Shown one piece after another: positions 1-11,462 of a stretch of 64,000 nucleotides of DNA. The first letter of the stretch is position 1. The number at the start of each line of letters is the position of its first letter. The translations under genes and the position numbers were made by a program. The DNA is from Voacanga thouarsii (Eukaryota; Streptophyta; Magnoliopsida; Gentianales; Apocynaceae): positions 1,910,001-1,974,000 of the forward strand of contig JANUWF010003370.1 of assembly GCA_026120185.1 (NCBI GenBank), written 5' to 3'. The notes beneath the pieces are model-generated. The model made no database searches. It was not told the origin of the DNA and was given only the letters and a program-made list of their open reading frames with translations.

Positions 1-29
1 ATGGTTGATGATTGATCAACCATTTCAGT

Positions 30-30
<1 letters not shown>

Positions 31-71
<41 letters not shown>
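31..71. repeat. (AG)n microsatellite
   Basis: Twenty uninterrupted AG units. A (CT)n tract lies at the corresponding place in the oppositely oriented family T copy at 51419-51463, so the tract probably predates the two insertions. Confidence 0.95.
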
Positions 72-73
<2 letters not shown>

Positions 74-1658
74 ATTAGAATGATATAATCGAATGGATGA
101 AGATGAACAAGAGGGTGTTCTTAACTTACCTTGTTGATGTTCTTGAGACCTTCAAGAAAAAGGTTAATTTCGATCCGCTTGAAATTTTTTGTTTGCGAGG
201 TTTTATGTTATAAATACCATAAATGAGGTTTAGGGATTAAATGGAAGTGATTTGGAGTGTTTGAGAGTGATTGGAGGTGTTTAGAGTAGGGTTAGGCTTG
301 AAGGAGGTTAGTGTGTGTTCTTGGTGTTCTAGGTGAAAATGGAGAGAATTTGGAAGAATGCTGCACGAATTTTGGTAGAAGGCTGGCCGAATGGTATGGA
401 ATGAATGAGGGTTTCGGTTTTCAGCTAGTAAGAGAGGGGATGATCAGATTTTTTTGAAATTTAAATGGAGGAAATAGTGGAGATGTTTAAGGTAAGAGGT
501 TAGCTATGGTGTTTTGATCAAGAGAGGTTTCTATGTCTTCCAATGGTGCCGGCTGAACATGGAGTTTTTCCTGAAATGATTGAAGGTTAATGTTGCTCAA
601 GGCTGGCCGAAATTCAGTCCATGAAGGCAGAGAAAATTCTGGTTAATTAGCCTAATGCAAGAGTGGTTTTAATGGAGTAAAATGCTGAAATTATTTGAAG
701 TTCAAAAGAGTTTGAATGGAGTGATCTTAGGAGTGTTTTGTGGTGCAGCTATGGAGTCCTTATGCTCAAGGTAAGAGTGGGGTTTATGGTGTTCAGTCTA
801 TAGCTGAGCAAGCTCAATTTTTACAGAGGTTGAAGATGATTTTCGGCCTTAGGCTAGAAGGAAGCAAGGCTGGAAAATTCTGGTTTCAAGTTGTTCAGAA
901 TTTTCGAAGATTGCAGAATTTTTGGTGCAGAATTTTGCACACTCTTAGCTCGATTTTCAGAGGTTCTTCTGGGGTGTTTGAGGGTCTTCCGAGGTTGGTT
1001 TTTCAGCCTTATTTTTGGACAAATACAGAAGAGATTTGCTGGCTTGAAGGTGAACTAAAAACAGCTCCATTTCCTTGATTCCAAGCTACGAACTACCTAG
1101 TTTTTTTTTTCTGGTTTGGTGTGTTTTGTGTAGTCCGAAATTTGCACAGTTTTTCCAGCTTCCAAGCCACATAAAATGACCATTTTCTTGGCAGCAAATG
1201 AATGGGATTATGGCCTGAATTTTCAAAGAAAGGGCTGCAACAATTCTGGAAAATTTCCAGATTTCTTTCCACTAAAGTATGAACAAACATGAAGGTAGAT
1301 TTGAAGGTCCTTTCATGGTGATTGATTTTCTCTTGGGACCCTTCCTATTTACCCTCCTATTTTCGGCCAACTACCCAACCACCATAGCTGATTTTCGAAT
1401 TTCATGGTGGAGGAGTTATCCCAGAATTTTTTTGAAATTTAAAAGAAATGATTTAATGGTTTTGAATTATAAAGATATTAGGACAAGCTAGAGGTAATAA
1501 ATAGGACAAGAATTCCTCTAGAATTCTTTTTAGGACATAAGGATAAGATTAGGACATTCTCTTCATGTCTCCCTTAAGACAACATTCCTATTTTTATGGA
1601 ATGCAAGGAAACAAAAATTCAAACTTAATGAAAATAATCATGATAAAACTTAAATGAT

Positions 1659-1716
1659 GGGATTCGAACTCATGACCTTAGAAATTAATTTACCAAGCTC
1701 TAACCACTAAACCACC
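1659..1716 (-). other. tRNA-like module in family T copy 1
   Basis: On the minus strand a stretch like a pol III A box (TGGTTTAGTGGTTAGAGC) is followed, at tRNA-like spacing, by a B-box-like GAGTTCGAATCCC. No cloverleaf or acceptor stem is evident, so this is not a tRNA gene. Equivalent modules occur in the two other family T copies (44623-44677 and 49736-49790). Confidence 0.55.
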
Positions 1717-1967
1717 CTAACTCTTGTTCTTATTTCCTCACCCTCATATTTTTCTTATCTACTCCTCAAGTTATCTCCCTATTCTGACCTCAGGAAAAAT
1801 TACCATTTTACCCCTCCTACTCAATAAGCATAACTAAACATTTAAACCTATAATCTACGATTCTAAAGCACATAAAATCATTCAAAAACATATATATTCA
1901 TGCAAAATAATATGATATGCATTCCCGACCCCCTTACTCTATGGTTGGTCTTAGGTAGGGTTTCACA

Positions 1968-4152
1968 CTACCACATACACCTCAACATAATGGTGTTTCT
2001 GAGAGAAGGAATCGAACCCTTCTAGACATGGTATAGACCATGATGGCTTCTACAGACCTACCAAAATCGTTTTGGGGGTATGCACTAGAGACTTCTGTTT
2101 ATATACGAAACAAAGTTCCAACAAAATCGGTTGATACTACCCCATTTGAGATGTTCTTCGGTAAAAGACCAAAGTTATCTCACTTGCGAGTATGGGGTTG
2201 TCCTGCCTTTGTTAAAAGGCCACAGTCAGACAAACTTGATAGTAAGTCTGACAAGTGTTTGTTTGTGGGATATCCAAAAGAATCTTTTGGATATTACTTC
2301 TATTAACCCTCCGAAAATAAATTGTTTGTTTCGAAGCATGCCGTCTTCTTAGAGAAGGAGCACATGCTCAAAGGGGACAGTGGGAGTAAGATTGAACTTA
2401 GTGAAGTTCATGAAGACCAAATAAATGAGGATCAACCGTCTAACCCCACATCTATTGAGAGAATAGATGAACCTTCTAATACACAAGAACCTCGTAGATC
2501 TAGTAGGATACGTATGGCACCTCAGAGATATGGATTTCTCATTAGTGACCATAATGACGTATTGCTCATAGATGAAGATGAGCCTACTACCTACAAGGAT
2601 ATTCTGAATAGTTCAGAATTTGACAAATGGCTTGAGGCCATGAAGTCAGAGATGGATTCCATGTACGACAACCAAGTATGGACTTTGGTTGATCCACCCA
2701 AAGGAATTAAACATATTGGGTGCAAGTGGGTTTTCAAGAAGAAAACGGACATGGATGGTAACTTAGTCACCTATAAAGCATGACTAGTGGTGAAGGGTTA
2801 TTATCAACAACATGGTATTGACTATGATGAAACCTTCTCGCCAGTAGCCATGTTGAAATCCATCAGGATACTCCTAGCCATTGCTGCTCATTATGATTAT
2901 GAAATTTGGTAAATGGATGTGAAAACAGCTTTCCTAAATGGAAATCTGACTGGGGAAGTGTATATGACACAACCTGAGGATTTCACATCCAGTGATAGCA
3001 CAAAGGTGTGTAAGCTGCAAAGGTCTATTTATGGACTTAAGCAAGCTTCTAGGAGTTGGAATATCCGTTTTGATGAAACAATCAAAGAGTTTGGTTTCAT
3101 TCAAAATATTGATGAGCTTTGTGTATACAAGAAGGTTAGTGGGAGTGCAATCGTTTTCTTACTGCTTTATGTAAATGACATATTGCTAATAGGAAACGAT
3201 ATACCTGTCTTGCAAACGGTTAAAGTTTGGTTGTCCAAACAATTCTCCATGAAAGACTTTGGTAAAGCAACCTATGTTCTTGGAATAAGGATCTATAGAG
3301 ATAGATCCAAAAGGTTGCTTGGTCTTTCACAATCTACATATATAGATAAAGTTCTAAAGAGGTTTAGCATGGATCAATCCAAAAAGGGATTCTTGCCCAT
3401 GTCACATGGTGTAAGCCTTTCAAAGTTGATGTCTCCCAAGACACAAGTTGAAAGGGATCACATGAGTAAGATTCTATATGCCTCGGCAGTTGGATCTATC
3501 ATGTATGCTATGATATGTACTAGGCCCGATGTATCTTGTGCTCTCAGTTTGACGAGCAGATACCAATCCGACCCTGGTAAGGGTCATTGGGCGGCTGTAA
3601 AGAACATCCTTAAGTACTTACGAAGGACTAAGGATATGTTCTTAGTATATGGAGAAGGTGATTTGAAAATAAACGGGTATACTGATGCCAATTTTCAATC
3701 TGATAAAGATGATTTCAAATCACAATCTGCTACGTGTTTACATTGTGCGGAGGGGCAATAAGTTGGAAAAGTTCCAAACAAGAGACTATTACCGACTCTA
3801 CGATAGAAGCTGAGTACATAGCTGCTTCTGAAGTAGCTAAGGAGACTGTTTGGATCAAGAAGTTCGTGACAGAACTGGGTGTGGTTCCTAGTGTTGTTGG
3901 TCCAATAACTTTGTATTGTAACAACAACGGAGCCATTGCACAAGCAAAGGAGCCGCAGTCTTACCAATATCCAAACACGTACTGCAACACTATCATCTAA
4001 TCCGGGAGATCATAGATAGGAATGATGTAAAGATAGAGAGAGTTCCCACGAATGAGAACATAGCTGACCCGCTTATGAAAGCATTATCCCAAAAGAAACA
4101 TGATTGTTATATTGTGTCATTCGGTATTAGATACATGAATGATTGGCTCTAG
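1968..4152 (+). pseudogene. Copia L1 pol: integrase (partial), RT, RNase H
   Basis: Integrase starts at the TPQHNGVSERRNR motif (about 1978-2016; the catalytic Glu of SERR is present) and passes through WGCPAFVK to the CLFVGY motif near 2250-2270. RT spans about 2580-3420 with CKWVFKKK, DVKTAFLNG and YGLKQAS. The RT active-site motif reads YVND instead of YVDD (about 3166-3180), which would abolish polymerisation. RNase H shows YTDANFQ and DSTIEAEY, and the frame ends at TAG 4150-4152. Breaks include stop codons near 2034, 2782 and 2910 and frameshifts near 3722 and 3955. The product would have been part of the Gag-Pol polyprotein that copies and integrates the element; this copy is dead. Confidence 0.9.
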
Positions 4153-4166
4153 TGCAAGTGGGAGTT
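4153..4166 (+). other. Polypurine tract of copia L1
   Basis: The purine-rich stretch TGCAAGTGGGAGTT lies immediately before the LTR start TGTTAGTG and just after the pol stop codon, the usual position of the plus-strand primer. Confidence 0.75.
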
Positions 4167-5881
4167 TGTTAGTGTTGTACCCTAGAGGCAATCACTTCTA
4201 CATTGTATATGACACATTTTATTTTAAGAAAAGGCATTATTTATCTTATAGTTTCTTTTGTTTACTTTTAAGTGACATAACTGTTCAATAAAGTCCCTAG
4301 TACAACACTGTGTTAAAGAAATCATGATAGAGATCATGATATGAGATTCCTACTACACTAGATGGTGTTAGTACTTAAATAGTCCCTAGTCATAGTATTA
4401 ATGAGACAGGACATCATTAATACGTTAAGACTAGCATGTGTTAGACTTCCTGATTTGATCAGGCGGTGGTTCTCATAACCATGAGTATTGAGATACTTAA
4501 AGTTAACACATGGATGCTTGTTAATGGAACAAGTTCATTGGATGACCTAGCTTTAAGATAATCATATGGATAACTATTTAGTGCCAGTGATATAATCTCA
4601 ATATAGCAAACGTGCAAGTATTCTTAGACTTGAAATCTCCAAGGTACTTTGTTTGTTGAGCTTTGTAGTTTGATTCCAATCTCCGGAGCTCGATCGAGGG
4701 CTACCTATGGGATGAATATTGGGTACATTGTGAGGTAAACGAAAGTAGTTGAGAGGGCAATAAAAGATTCACCACTCCTAATAGTATAGGCGAATATCTC
4801 ACGGCCACTTGTAGGAATTACTACTCGAAAGTCCTTGGCCAAGGCGATTGTGTATTGGAAACAGTTCCAATTAATACACTTCTAGAGTAGTGGGTTCCTA
4901 GTACAAGTACTATTGTATTCGGGCCAGAATTAATTCTGGAGGGAGTTGGCACTAATTCCGTACTCCAAACCGAATGAGATATTGTATGGTGAAAGGAGTT
5001 AATTGCACTGAAGTTTGCTATTGAAGGGTTCATGTCAAGCCACTTGACTTCCTGAACTCTTGGGTGGTCATGATGTGTTGCTAGATACCACTCATGATCT
5101 GAGAATATGGGTTTATTAATTGATAAATTAATAAACTAATCCTGATTAGAATTAATAGGATTAATTCTAATTAATTATGGATTATTAATCTCAAAGACGT
5201 TTGGATTAATTCATGTTCGCTACCAATTGACTGGGAAACCTAATAGGTCACACATAGTAGAGGACTATATGCTCAAGGTGTTATTTGATAACATTATGGG
5301 GTTAATTGAGAGAAAGAGAAGTTGTTGTGGACAAATTATAACTAATTACAATTGTGAGAACTTGATGTTTCCAATTACAGTTAGAGAATTCTAATAGGAT
5401 TAGAATTCTCAATTTTAGCATGGTTTTAGGTATATATGTATGATATAACCGAAAACCCTAGCTGATGTTAAGTCACATGAAATCCAGCCAAAAATAGCTG
5501 AACAACACATGATTCTCTCTCCTTTGTTCTCTCTTTCTCGTTTTTCTTCTTGAAAGAAAAACCCTAGCCGCCATTAATTTTTACTAGCACAGAAATTTTG
5601 GTACTTGAGTATACCTCTGTGTGAATTACTATTAGAGATAATCACACACTGTGATTATAGCGGTTTGACGTTCAACTCACTTGAAGGTTGATCATGAGGA
5701 TTGCTGGATCGCGCCTCAACTTGAAGAAGAAATTTTTGTTCTTCGGACTATCACGCAAAGGTAAAAGTTGTTACCTTTACCCTCATTATGTCTTGTTTTC
5801 CACGCATAGATGGGTCCTGGGATGGTATCTCATTTTATTTTCCGCTGTGCCGTATAGGATACGAGTCTTCGATACCCAACA
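4167..5881 (+). repeat. 3' LTR of copia L1 (1715 bp)
   Basis: Starts TGTTAGTGTTGTACC and ends GATACCCAACA. It is closely similar over its whole length to the solo LTR at 20457-22176 (1720 bp). It contains a perfect 11-bp inverted repeat with a 4-base loop (5111-5121 and 5126-5136) that the other copy also keeps, followed by an AT-rich TAATTAAT-type run. Confidence 0.9.
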
Positions 5882-6987
5882 CCATGAACATCAATTAAGG
5901 CCTTAACAATTGCTAAAAAAGGTCGACCTAGGATTAAAAGGACTTTAGACTCTTCATCCATTTCAAGAATAACAAAATTCACCAAAAATATAAATTTATC
6001 CACCTTAACCAATACATCTTTCACTATTTTTCTAGGATATTTAATAGATCTATCTGCAAGTTAAATACTCATCCCAGTAGGCTTGGGTTCACCTAGGCCT
6101 AACTTTTTGAAAGTCTTATATGGTAAAAGATTAATACTAACACCTAGGTTGGCTAAAGCATTGCAAAATGTAAGAGAACCAATAAGACAAGAAATAGAAA
6201 AACTCCCTAGATCGCTTTCTTTCCATGGTAGTGTTTGTTGGTTTTGCAAAATAGCTGAACATTCTTCACTTAAAACTATGGTAGATAATTCCTGCAACCT
6301 CTTTTTATTAACAAGCATGCTTTTTAGAAATTTTGCATATTTGGGCATGTGCGCCAAGGCCTTACTAAGTGGAATGTTTATGTACAGTTGTTTGAATATT
6401 TCAAAAAACTTGTCAAATTGTGCATCTTTTCTTGCTTTGTGTGTGCGAGTGGGGTAGGGTACCAATGGCTGAAAATTTGATTTTTTAGTTTGTTTTTCAA
6501 GAGGTTCAGCCAAAGGGGTTGGTTCCAGCCTATCTTCTTTAGATGGTACCGGTTCTGTGATGGGATCAGGTAGCTCCTTATCACTCTTTAGTATAGCAGC
6601 AGCTAATTCATGTTGTGCTTCTATCCCTAATGGCAATTGTATCACTAAATTTGTTAAAAGCTAAATTTGCCTTTCCATATTTCTAACTATGCCCTCAAAT
6701 TTTTCCAATGTGCCATCAATCTTAGAAAAGCGTTTGGTTACATGGGTGGCAAATTTTTTCAACACCCCTTCTAAGGTAATCGAGTCAGAAGGTTGCGATG
6801 TCAACCCATAAGACACATTAGGATACCTTCCCATGCTCCAATTGGCTATCTCACCTATACAAAATAACTTGTTAGCATCATATATACACAGCACAATATG
6901 AAAGCACGTTAGTCCGTTAAGGTACATGTTTATAAGTTGGTTAGAGAAAATTACACAATAGAGAAACATTAAATTACAAGTATACAA
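5882..6987 (-). pseudogene. Gypsy P1 gag-protease fragment
   Basis: Two minus-strand frames (6987-6661, 6645-6061) and a third piece (6024-about 5882) together give the C-terminal gag and retropepsin region of an Athila/Tat-type gypsy polyprotein. Recognisable blocks are FEIFKQLYINIPLSKAL, LSEECSAILQN, GSFSISCLIGSL, FKKLGLGEPKPT, then KVDKFIFLVNFVIL and ILGRPFLA. In this family the protease catalytic motif usually reads DLGASINLMP; here it is NLGVSINLLP, so the catalytic Asp is replaced by Asn. Stop codons separate the blocks near 6660 and 6060. The low-coordinate end runs straight into the copia L1 LTR at 5881. The protein would have matured Gag and Pol inside the particle; this copy cannot. 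Confidence 0.85.
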
Positions 6988-7082
6988 AATATGGAACCTA
7001 GTCGTACGAGGAACATATATACATATTTACATATAAACATATAAACTTGGTTAAATCAACAAAATTCAAGCTTCATGATATT

Positions 7083-7104
7083 ATTCCCCAGCAATGGAGC
7101 AAAA
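7083..7104 (-). other. Degenerate primer-binding site of gypsy P1
   Basis: The minus strand reads TTTGCTCCATTGCTGGGGAA just inside the LTR. This is a mutated version of the TGGCGCC-NTTGCYGGGGA primer-binding site that I know from plant gypsy elements. It lies about five bases from the LTR edge. Confidence 0.65.
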
Positions 7105-7108
7105 AATT

Positions 7109-8643
7109 TGATGTATAAATTTTGGATGTATAAAAATCATCAATTTTAAATCCATCTCTTAGTCAAGTTTTAATTAAAATATTAATCCCAAAATACACAT
7201 GTGAGCAAGTATACTCATCGTAAACATAGTATAGGGAATTAACGAGTATCGATCCTCAAATGAACAAATACACACTAGTTACTCTTCATTCATTGTTTAA
7301 CCAACCCAATAAAGTGAGAAAATAATTTTAAAAAATAAATAAATATATACAACTCAAGGATGTAGATTTATGCAATTTAGACAATTATCCTAAAAATCAT
7401 GAAAATAAACCAATTAGCAATTCTCTCAACTAATTATCATCTTGGTATCATGAAGGAATATAAAGTAAAATTCAATCGTTTCACACGTCATGATTCTTAC
7501 TTAAATTAATCCTACTTCATTTCTCAATCCATGGAATCCTATATTTTGATTAAATTAACAGATTTGCCAATCAAGCTAACATAACCAAAACATGCATTGA
7601 GTTCAATTCCTTGTAAACATGAAATTAGCTAAAAACCCTTTGCTCGAGGTGAAATCAATTATTCTTTGATTACTTAGTCCTATAACCTTAACTTCGTCAC
7701 TCAAGTCCATCAAGAGTAGATAAATATGAAATTAATGCAATGAAACTCTTAATATCGTCGTCTCAAATCAATTAGAAAAACTCACAGCAATAACCAATGA
7801 AATCAAGTAATCAAACACCAAAGATGATAAAGAACTAATCAAATAACCAAATTAACACAAAATCATGAATCCCAAAATAATGTTAAATCATAATCAAACC
7901 ACTGAATACATCACTGCTAAAGGAAAATAAGACAAAGATAAAAGAAAGTACTCATAGACAAGCCTCTTTCTTCTTCCTTGAAGACTCCCCTGAACAATCC
8001 TCCTTAATTTAGGTGAATTCCTCCTCTAATGAGAGATTCAGAATTTTTGTTTATGAATCCACCTCTCTCTACTATATATCTCAAAACCCTTGTATTTTCT
8101 TATGCTTTTATAGGCCTTTTGGATACTAAATTCATTACTGAGGAAGTCTTGGCCGAGTAGGAGTAGGAAAATACCAAAATCATTGGACAACCCCTAATTT
8201 CATGTACAGAATATTCGCCTCCAAAATGTACCTGGCACCAGGTACTTTTGACCCCTCCTGGTGCCAGGTGCACTCTGTTCTTCCTCTATTTTTGCTATGT
8301 TTTTAGCCTTTTCTCCTCGACAGATAGAATGGACCCGGCACCAGGTGCCTTTGCCAGACCTGGCGCCAGGTTTGTTCTGGAATTTCCCCTGAAGCTTGCT
8401 CGAATTCTTCTACTGGGGTAGAATAGACCCGGCACCTAGCCCATTAGCTGGGCCTGGCACTAAGTCTATTCTAGTTTTTTGCATTTTTTGCTCAAAATCT
8501 ACTCAAATCTGCACATATTTTCCAAAAACACCTTTTACAAGTAAAATGTCAAATAAAAAGGAATATGTCTAGTTATTATAACAAATGTATCTCAAAACAG
8601 TTTCAAATAACTAGGAAAAGAATAGTAATTTTAGCCCCAATCA
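7109..8643 (-). repeat. 5' LTR of gypsy P1 (1535 bp)
   Basis: On the minus strand it starts TGATTGGGGC at 8643 and ends ATACATCA at 7109. TGAT...ATCA ends are shared with the solo LTRs at 39508-40973 and 57816-58833. A run of GC-rich palindromes occupies 8226-8470. The stretch near 7200-7260 resembles, inverted, the stretch near 40830-40880 in the 39508 LTR. Confidence 0.8.
8226..8470. repeat. Palindromic cassette array in the gypsy P1 LTR
   Basis: Three successive pairs of CTGGCRCCAGG-like palindromes occur in an otherwise AT-rich LTR. The first pair is a perfect 13-bp inverted repeat (8230-8242 and 8257-8269, 14-base loop). The second pair includes the self-palindrome CCTGGCGCCAGG near 8369-8380. 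The third, near 8430-8465, is more degenerate. Confidence 0.85.
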
Positions 8644-9290
8644 CCATGTTATGCACTTGGTCAGATATTAGCTTTACTATAAGCTTAGTCAACGGATATT
8701 AGTCAAACCCTAAAAAGATTTATTGGCAAGCTGTAAAATATAAACTCAAGTACCTCAAAGAAACGAGAGATTATATGTTGGTTTACAGAGTTGATTATTT
8801 AATTCCAACAAGATACATAGATTCAGACTTCTAGGCAGATAAAGATGAAATAAAATCCACTAGTGGCTATATCTTTACCTTGTCTGGAGGAGCTATTTTA
8901 TGGAGAAGCATTAAGCAATCTTACATTGTTGACTCAACTATAGAAGTTGAGTATGTGGCAGATTCGAAGACATCCGAAGAAGTAGTCTGGCTCTAAAAAT
9001 TCCTTTCAAACTTAGAGTTATGCCATAAATAGACAAGCCAGTTGCATTGTATTGTGGTAACTCAGGCAAAAATCACAATCTAAAGAACCGAAAAACCACA
9101 AGAAGAGAAAGCATATCGAGAAAAAGTACCACCTATTCCTGAAATTCATTTAGAGACGGGAAGCTGTGATGGAACAAATAGCCTCGGAAAACAATCTAAT
9201 AGATTTGTTCACCAAACCTCTGGTAGATAGAGTCTTTAGAAGATACTTAGATGCCATAGAGGTAGGCACCTATGGGCTTATATAATTTTA
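8644..9290 (+). pseudogene. Copia Y pol C-terminus (RNase H)
   Basis: Starting at the equivalent of the CTRPDI block (read here as CTWSDISFTISLVNG), the frame runs through KYLKETRDYMLVY, a DSDF-ADKDE-KSTSGY block, GGAILWRSIKQS, VDSTIEVEYVADS and finally LFTKPLVDR. These are the usual C-terminal RNase H landmarks of a copia polyprotein. Stop codons fall inside the SDF-ADKD block (near 8844) and after VVWL (near 8996), and the frame shifts soon after, so the fragment is decayed. It lies in the same orientation as, and directly upstream of, its own LTR. RNase H would remove the RNA template during reverse transcription. Confidence 0.85.
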
Positions 9291-9307
9291 GAGTGCAAGT
9301 AGGAGAT

Positions 9308-10317
9308 TGTTTGAATGTATACCCTCCAATCCTACGTATCTGATATAAATTCAATGAAATAAATAAAAGTTTATTCTAAAAAATTATTTATGTTTCTTTG
9401 CTTTAATTTATGCATAATTTTGTTGGAAAAGACCCATTGTGATTAAACAAGTGATCCATGTGAATGAAGGTCTTTCATAATAAGGTATAGATCATTGGTT
9501 ACTTAACACATAAACTTAGTTCTTAACCAATTGATCAGAATAGGAATCTAATCAGGACAAAGGTTATTATACTATAAATTCCAAATAGGGAATGACTTAC
9601 CTTTAGCCAATGAGTAGTTCACTTACTTAATGGTATAAATACGTAGAACTAGGCCCGTAGTAGTGGTTTCTCAAAGCACAAAAATAATAGAAATCTAAAC
9701 AACTACAACTATAGCGTGGACTTATACCCTATGACTTGAGTATGGGTTGATAGTCTAGCAAAGCTAGAAGCATATGCTTTGATGTATTGTAGGTGAGGTT
9801 TTACTATTGACCAATATACTTGTATATTGGGTACATGTGACTAATTAGTTAAGATAAACTCATACAAGATAGTTTCTATACTCCTAAAGAACAAATCACT
9901 CCCTTATGATCGTCTAGAATAATCTATATAATCCAGGACCCTGGGAACATGACTTAGTATTGTATGCTTTTGGGTAGCTCCTAGAAATAAGTGAGTACGT
10001 ACTGGAAGTGGGGAATTATCAAACTAGATATCTAAGGATAGTAGAAGTCATTGAGAGAGGTGTTATTATATTTCTCCTGTCTCAATGATGGGTATTACAT
10101 AAAAGGATATTTTAGTCATTACATCTATGAGTTAGAGACATAGCAATATGTAGCGTTGTTCTTCTGGTTAATAATTTCTTATGATGATAATTGGAAATAT
10201 TTAAAATGCAAAATATAGCTATTTTTATGGTAGAAATATTTTGGTTATTTTAATAGCCAAGGACTGTTGTAGGAAAATCATGACATTCAAAATAGGATTA
10301 TTTAAATACAGTCATCA
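9308..10317 (+). repeat. Truncated 3' LTR of copia Y
   Basis: Begins TGTTTGAATGTATACCC after a purine stretch (AGTAGGAGAT). Blocks such as AATAAGGTATAGATCATTGG and CTTAACACATAAAC recur in the solo LTR at 14933-16721. About 0.8 kb of the 3' side is missing relative to that copy. Confidence 0.8.
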
Positions 10318-11462
10318 TGTACCCCAACAAAAAGAAATTTATATACCTTTCTCCCTAAGAAAACACATTGTATAGCAGTGAGTAGGGTGTCGAACCCACA
10401 AGGAACTCAAGAAAAGTATACTCTTATATTTACTCCTTATCTTAACCTTATAAACAACTCTTGAACAATTAACTCGAATGAATTCTTATGATGAATTAAT
10501 ATAAAGAAAGTGGGGGAAAGTAAATAAGAAACTAACTAATGCATAACATAAACAAATAAAGAAACAAATAAGAAATAGGAAAACAAATCCAACCCAATTA
10601 GGAAACTAACTTGTTTTAGGAATATGTTTTGAGATCAAATTAAGAAACCTATCATAGATTGAATTATCTTGAGCAATTGGTTTTAGGAACGTATCTTAGC
10701 GACTTAAATTCCCTATCCTTACCAAATTGTATTAACCTTTAACTAGCCTATAAGTTAAAATCCCTAACCTTGCTCTCAATCTACTCCAATTTGATTAACC
10801 TTTCTTAAAGACATTAATACTTCAATTAATTAATTGTCATAGACTAATCACAAGATTGATAAGCACGTAAAGGCTTCACCAATATCAAATCACATACCCA
10901 GTTAGCCTAAAAAATATGCAATTGATCATTACACAATCCCCTATAACTAGTTAAGCCAGTTAGCCTCGAAATCTAACTAGAAATAGATGCTACTTAGAAA
11001 TCAATCAAAAGGTTAATTAACTTAACTTCTCAATCATGCAAGTTATGTTTGTTGATCATGCATAAGAAACTTAACACAATTGCCAACAAAATAAAACAGC
11101 TAAGAGCTCAATTATCTTAGATATTCAATTATGCCCTCTCAACTATGTTGGCCAAACACAAGAGAAATTCACACAATTAATAAGAGAAGAATTTTGAAAT
11201 TGTATAAATACTCAAAAACAATCATATGATCAAAGATAGAATATTTAATTCAATAATCACTCAAATCATAACCTAAAAACAAGATAGAATCTAAATTGTT
11301 TGAATACAAAAGAGACTAAAGAAAAAAATAATTTGAAAACAAGAAAGAACAAGAGAAATTTTGAAAGATAACACTTGGGGAAACCCACAATCTCTTGTCT
11401 TCTTGTCTCCTTGGCCTTTCTTCCTTTTTTAAAGCTTTGGAGAAGTATATGTGTTGTATATT
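10318..11462 (-). repeat. 3' LTR of gypsy P2, distal part
   Basis: AT-rich noncoding LTR sequence with runs of near-repeats such as TTAGCCT and TCAATTAATT. It is cut at 11462 by copia S; the five bases 11458-11462 (ATATT) form one side of that element's TSD. The stretch with GTATAGCAGTGAGTAGGG and GTCGAACCCACAAGGAA near 10370-10400 is of a kind I have seen in other plant gypsy LTRs. Confidence 0.65.

Larger units (their letters stand above)
1..1967 (-). mobile_element. Family T long LTR, copy 1 (gypsy-type, cut by window edge)
   Basis: Read on the minus strand the element begins at 1967 with TGTGAAACCC and continues past the left window edge. Its first 60 bases align with those of the element at 49483-54456 (shared ACCAACC, AGAGTAAGGGGG and GCATATCATAT blocks), and it shares further blocks with that copy, including the (AG/CT)n tract. 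It carries no retroviral reading frame; short ORFs at 740-1078 and 1279-1491 look like chance. It interrupts the integrase frame of copia L1, which resumes at 1968. The left TSD lies outside the window; the right one would be CTACC. TGTRA-N-ACCCC termini and multi-kilobase LTRs are familiar from Tekay/Del chromoviruses, but that lineage call is from memory. Confidence 0.8.
1968..5881 (+). mobile_element. Ty1/copia element L1, 3' portion
   Basis: This is the 3' part of a copia element: the second half of integrase, RT, RNase H, a polypurine tract and a complete 3' LTR. Its 5' part lies beyond the family T insertion, outside the window. The LTR ends in CCCAACA at 5881, directly abutting minus-strand gypsy coding sequence that begins at 5882, so L1 inserted into gypsy P1. 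The right-hand TSD would be CCATG. A solo LTR of the same family lies at 20457-22176. The 1.7-kb LTR and polyprotein style recall the Tork/Angela part of copia; that placement is tentative. Confidence 0.88.
5882..8643 (-). mobile_element. Ty3/gypsy element P1, 5' portion (Athila/Tat-like)
   Basis: On the minus strand: a complete 5' LTR (8643 down to 7109), a primer-binding site, then gag-protease sequence down to 5882 where copia L1 interrupts it. Its outer neighbour at 8644 is copia RNase H sequence, so P1 inserted into copia Y. The N-terminal part of gag is missing: only about 100 bases separate the PBS region from sequence already reading as the C-terminal half of gag, which suggests an internal deletion. 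Confidence 0.82.
8644..10317 (+). mobile_element. Ty1/copia element Y, 3' end fragment
   Basis: The C-terminal RNase H part of a copia polyprotein followed by a truncated LTR. Its upstream part was separated by the insertion of gypsy P1 and lies outside the window. The LTR is related to the complete solo LTR at 14933-16721 over about its first kilobase, and is then cut off where gypsy P2 begins near 10318. Confidence 0.8.

Noticed and set aside
740..1491. ORFs of 112 and 70 codons at the left end
   Set aside because: They lie in family T LTR sequence, on the strand opposite to the element, and no recognisable domain is present.
1659..1716. Possible tRNA gene
   Set aside because: A- and B-box-like words are present, but there is no paired acceptor stem or convincing anticodon arm; kept as a tRNA-like module.
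8226..8470. Possible CRISPR-like or tandem satellite array
   Set aside because: Units are palindromic variants with no fixed spacer length, within an LTR of a plant nuclear retroelement.
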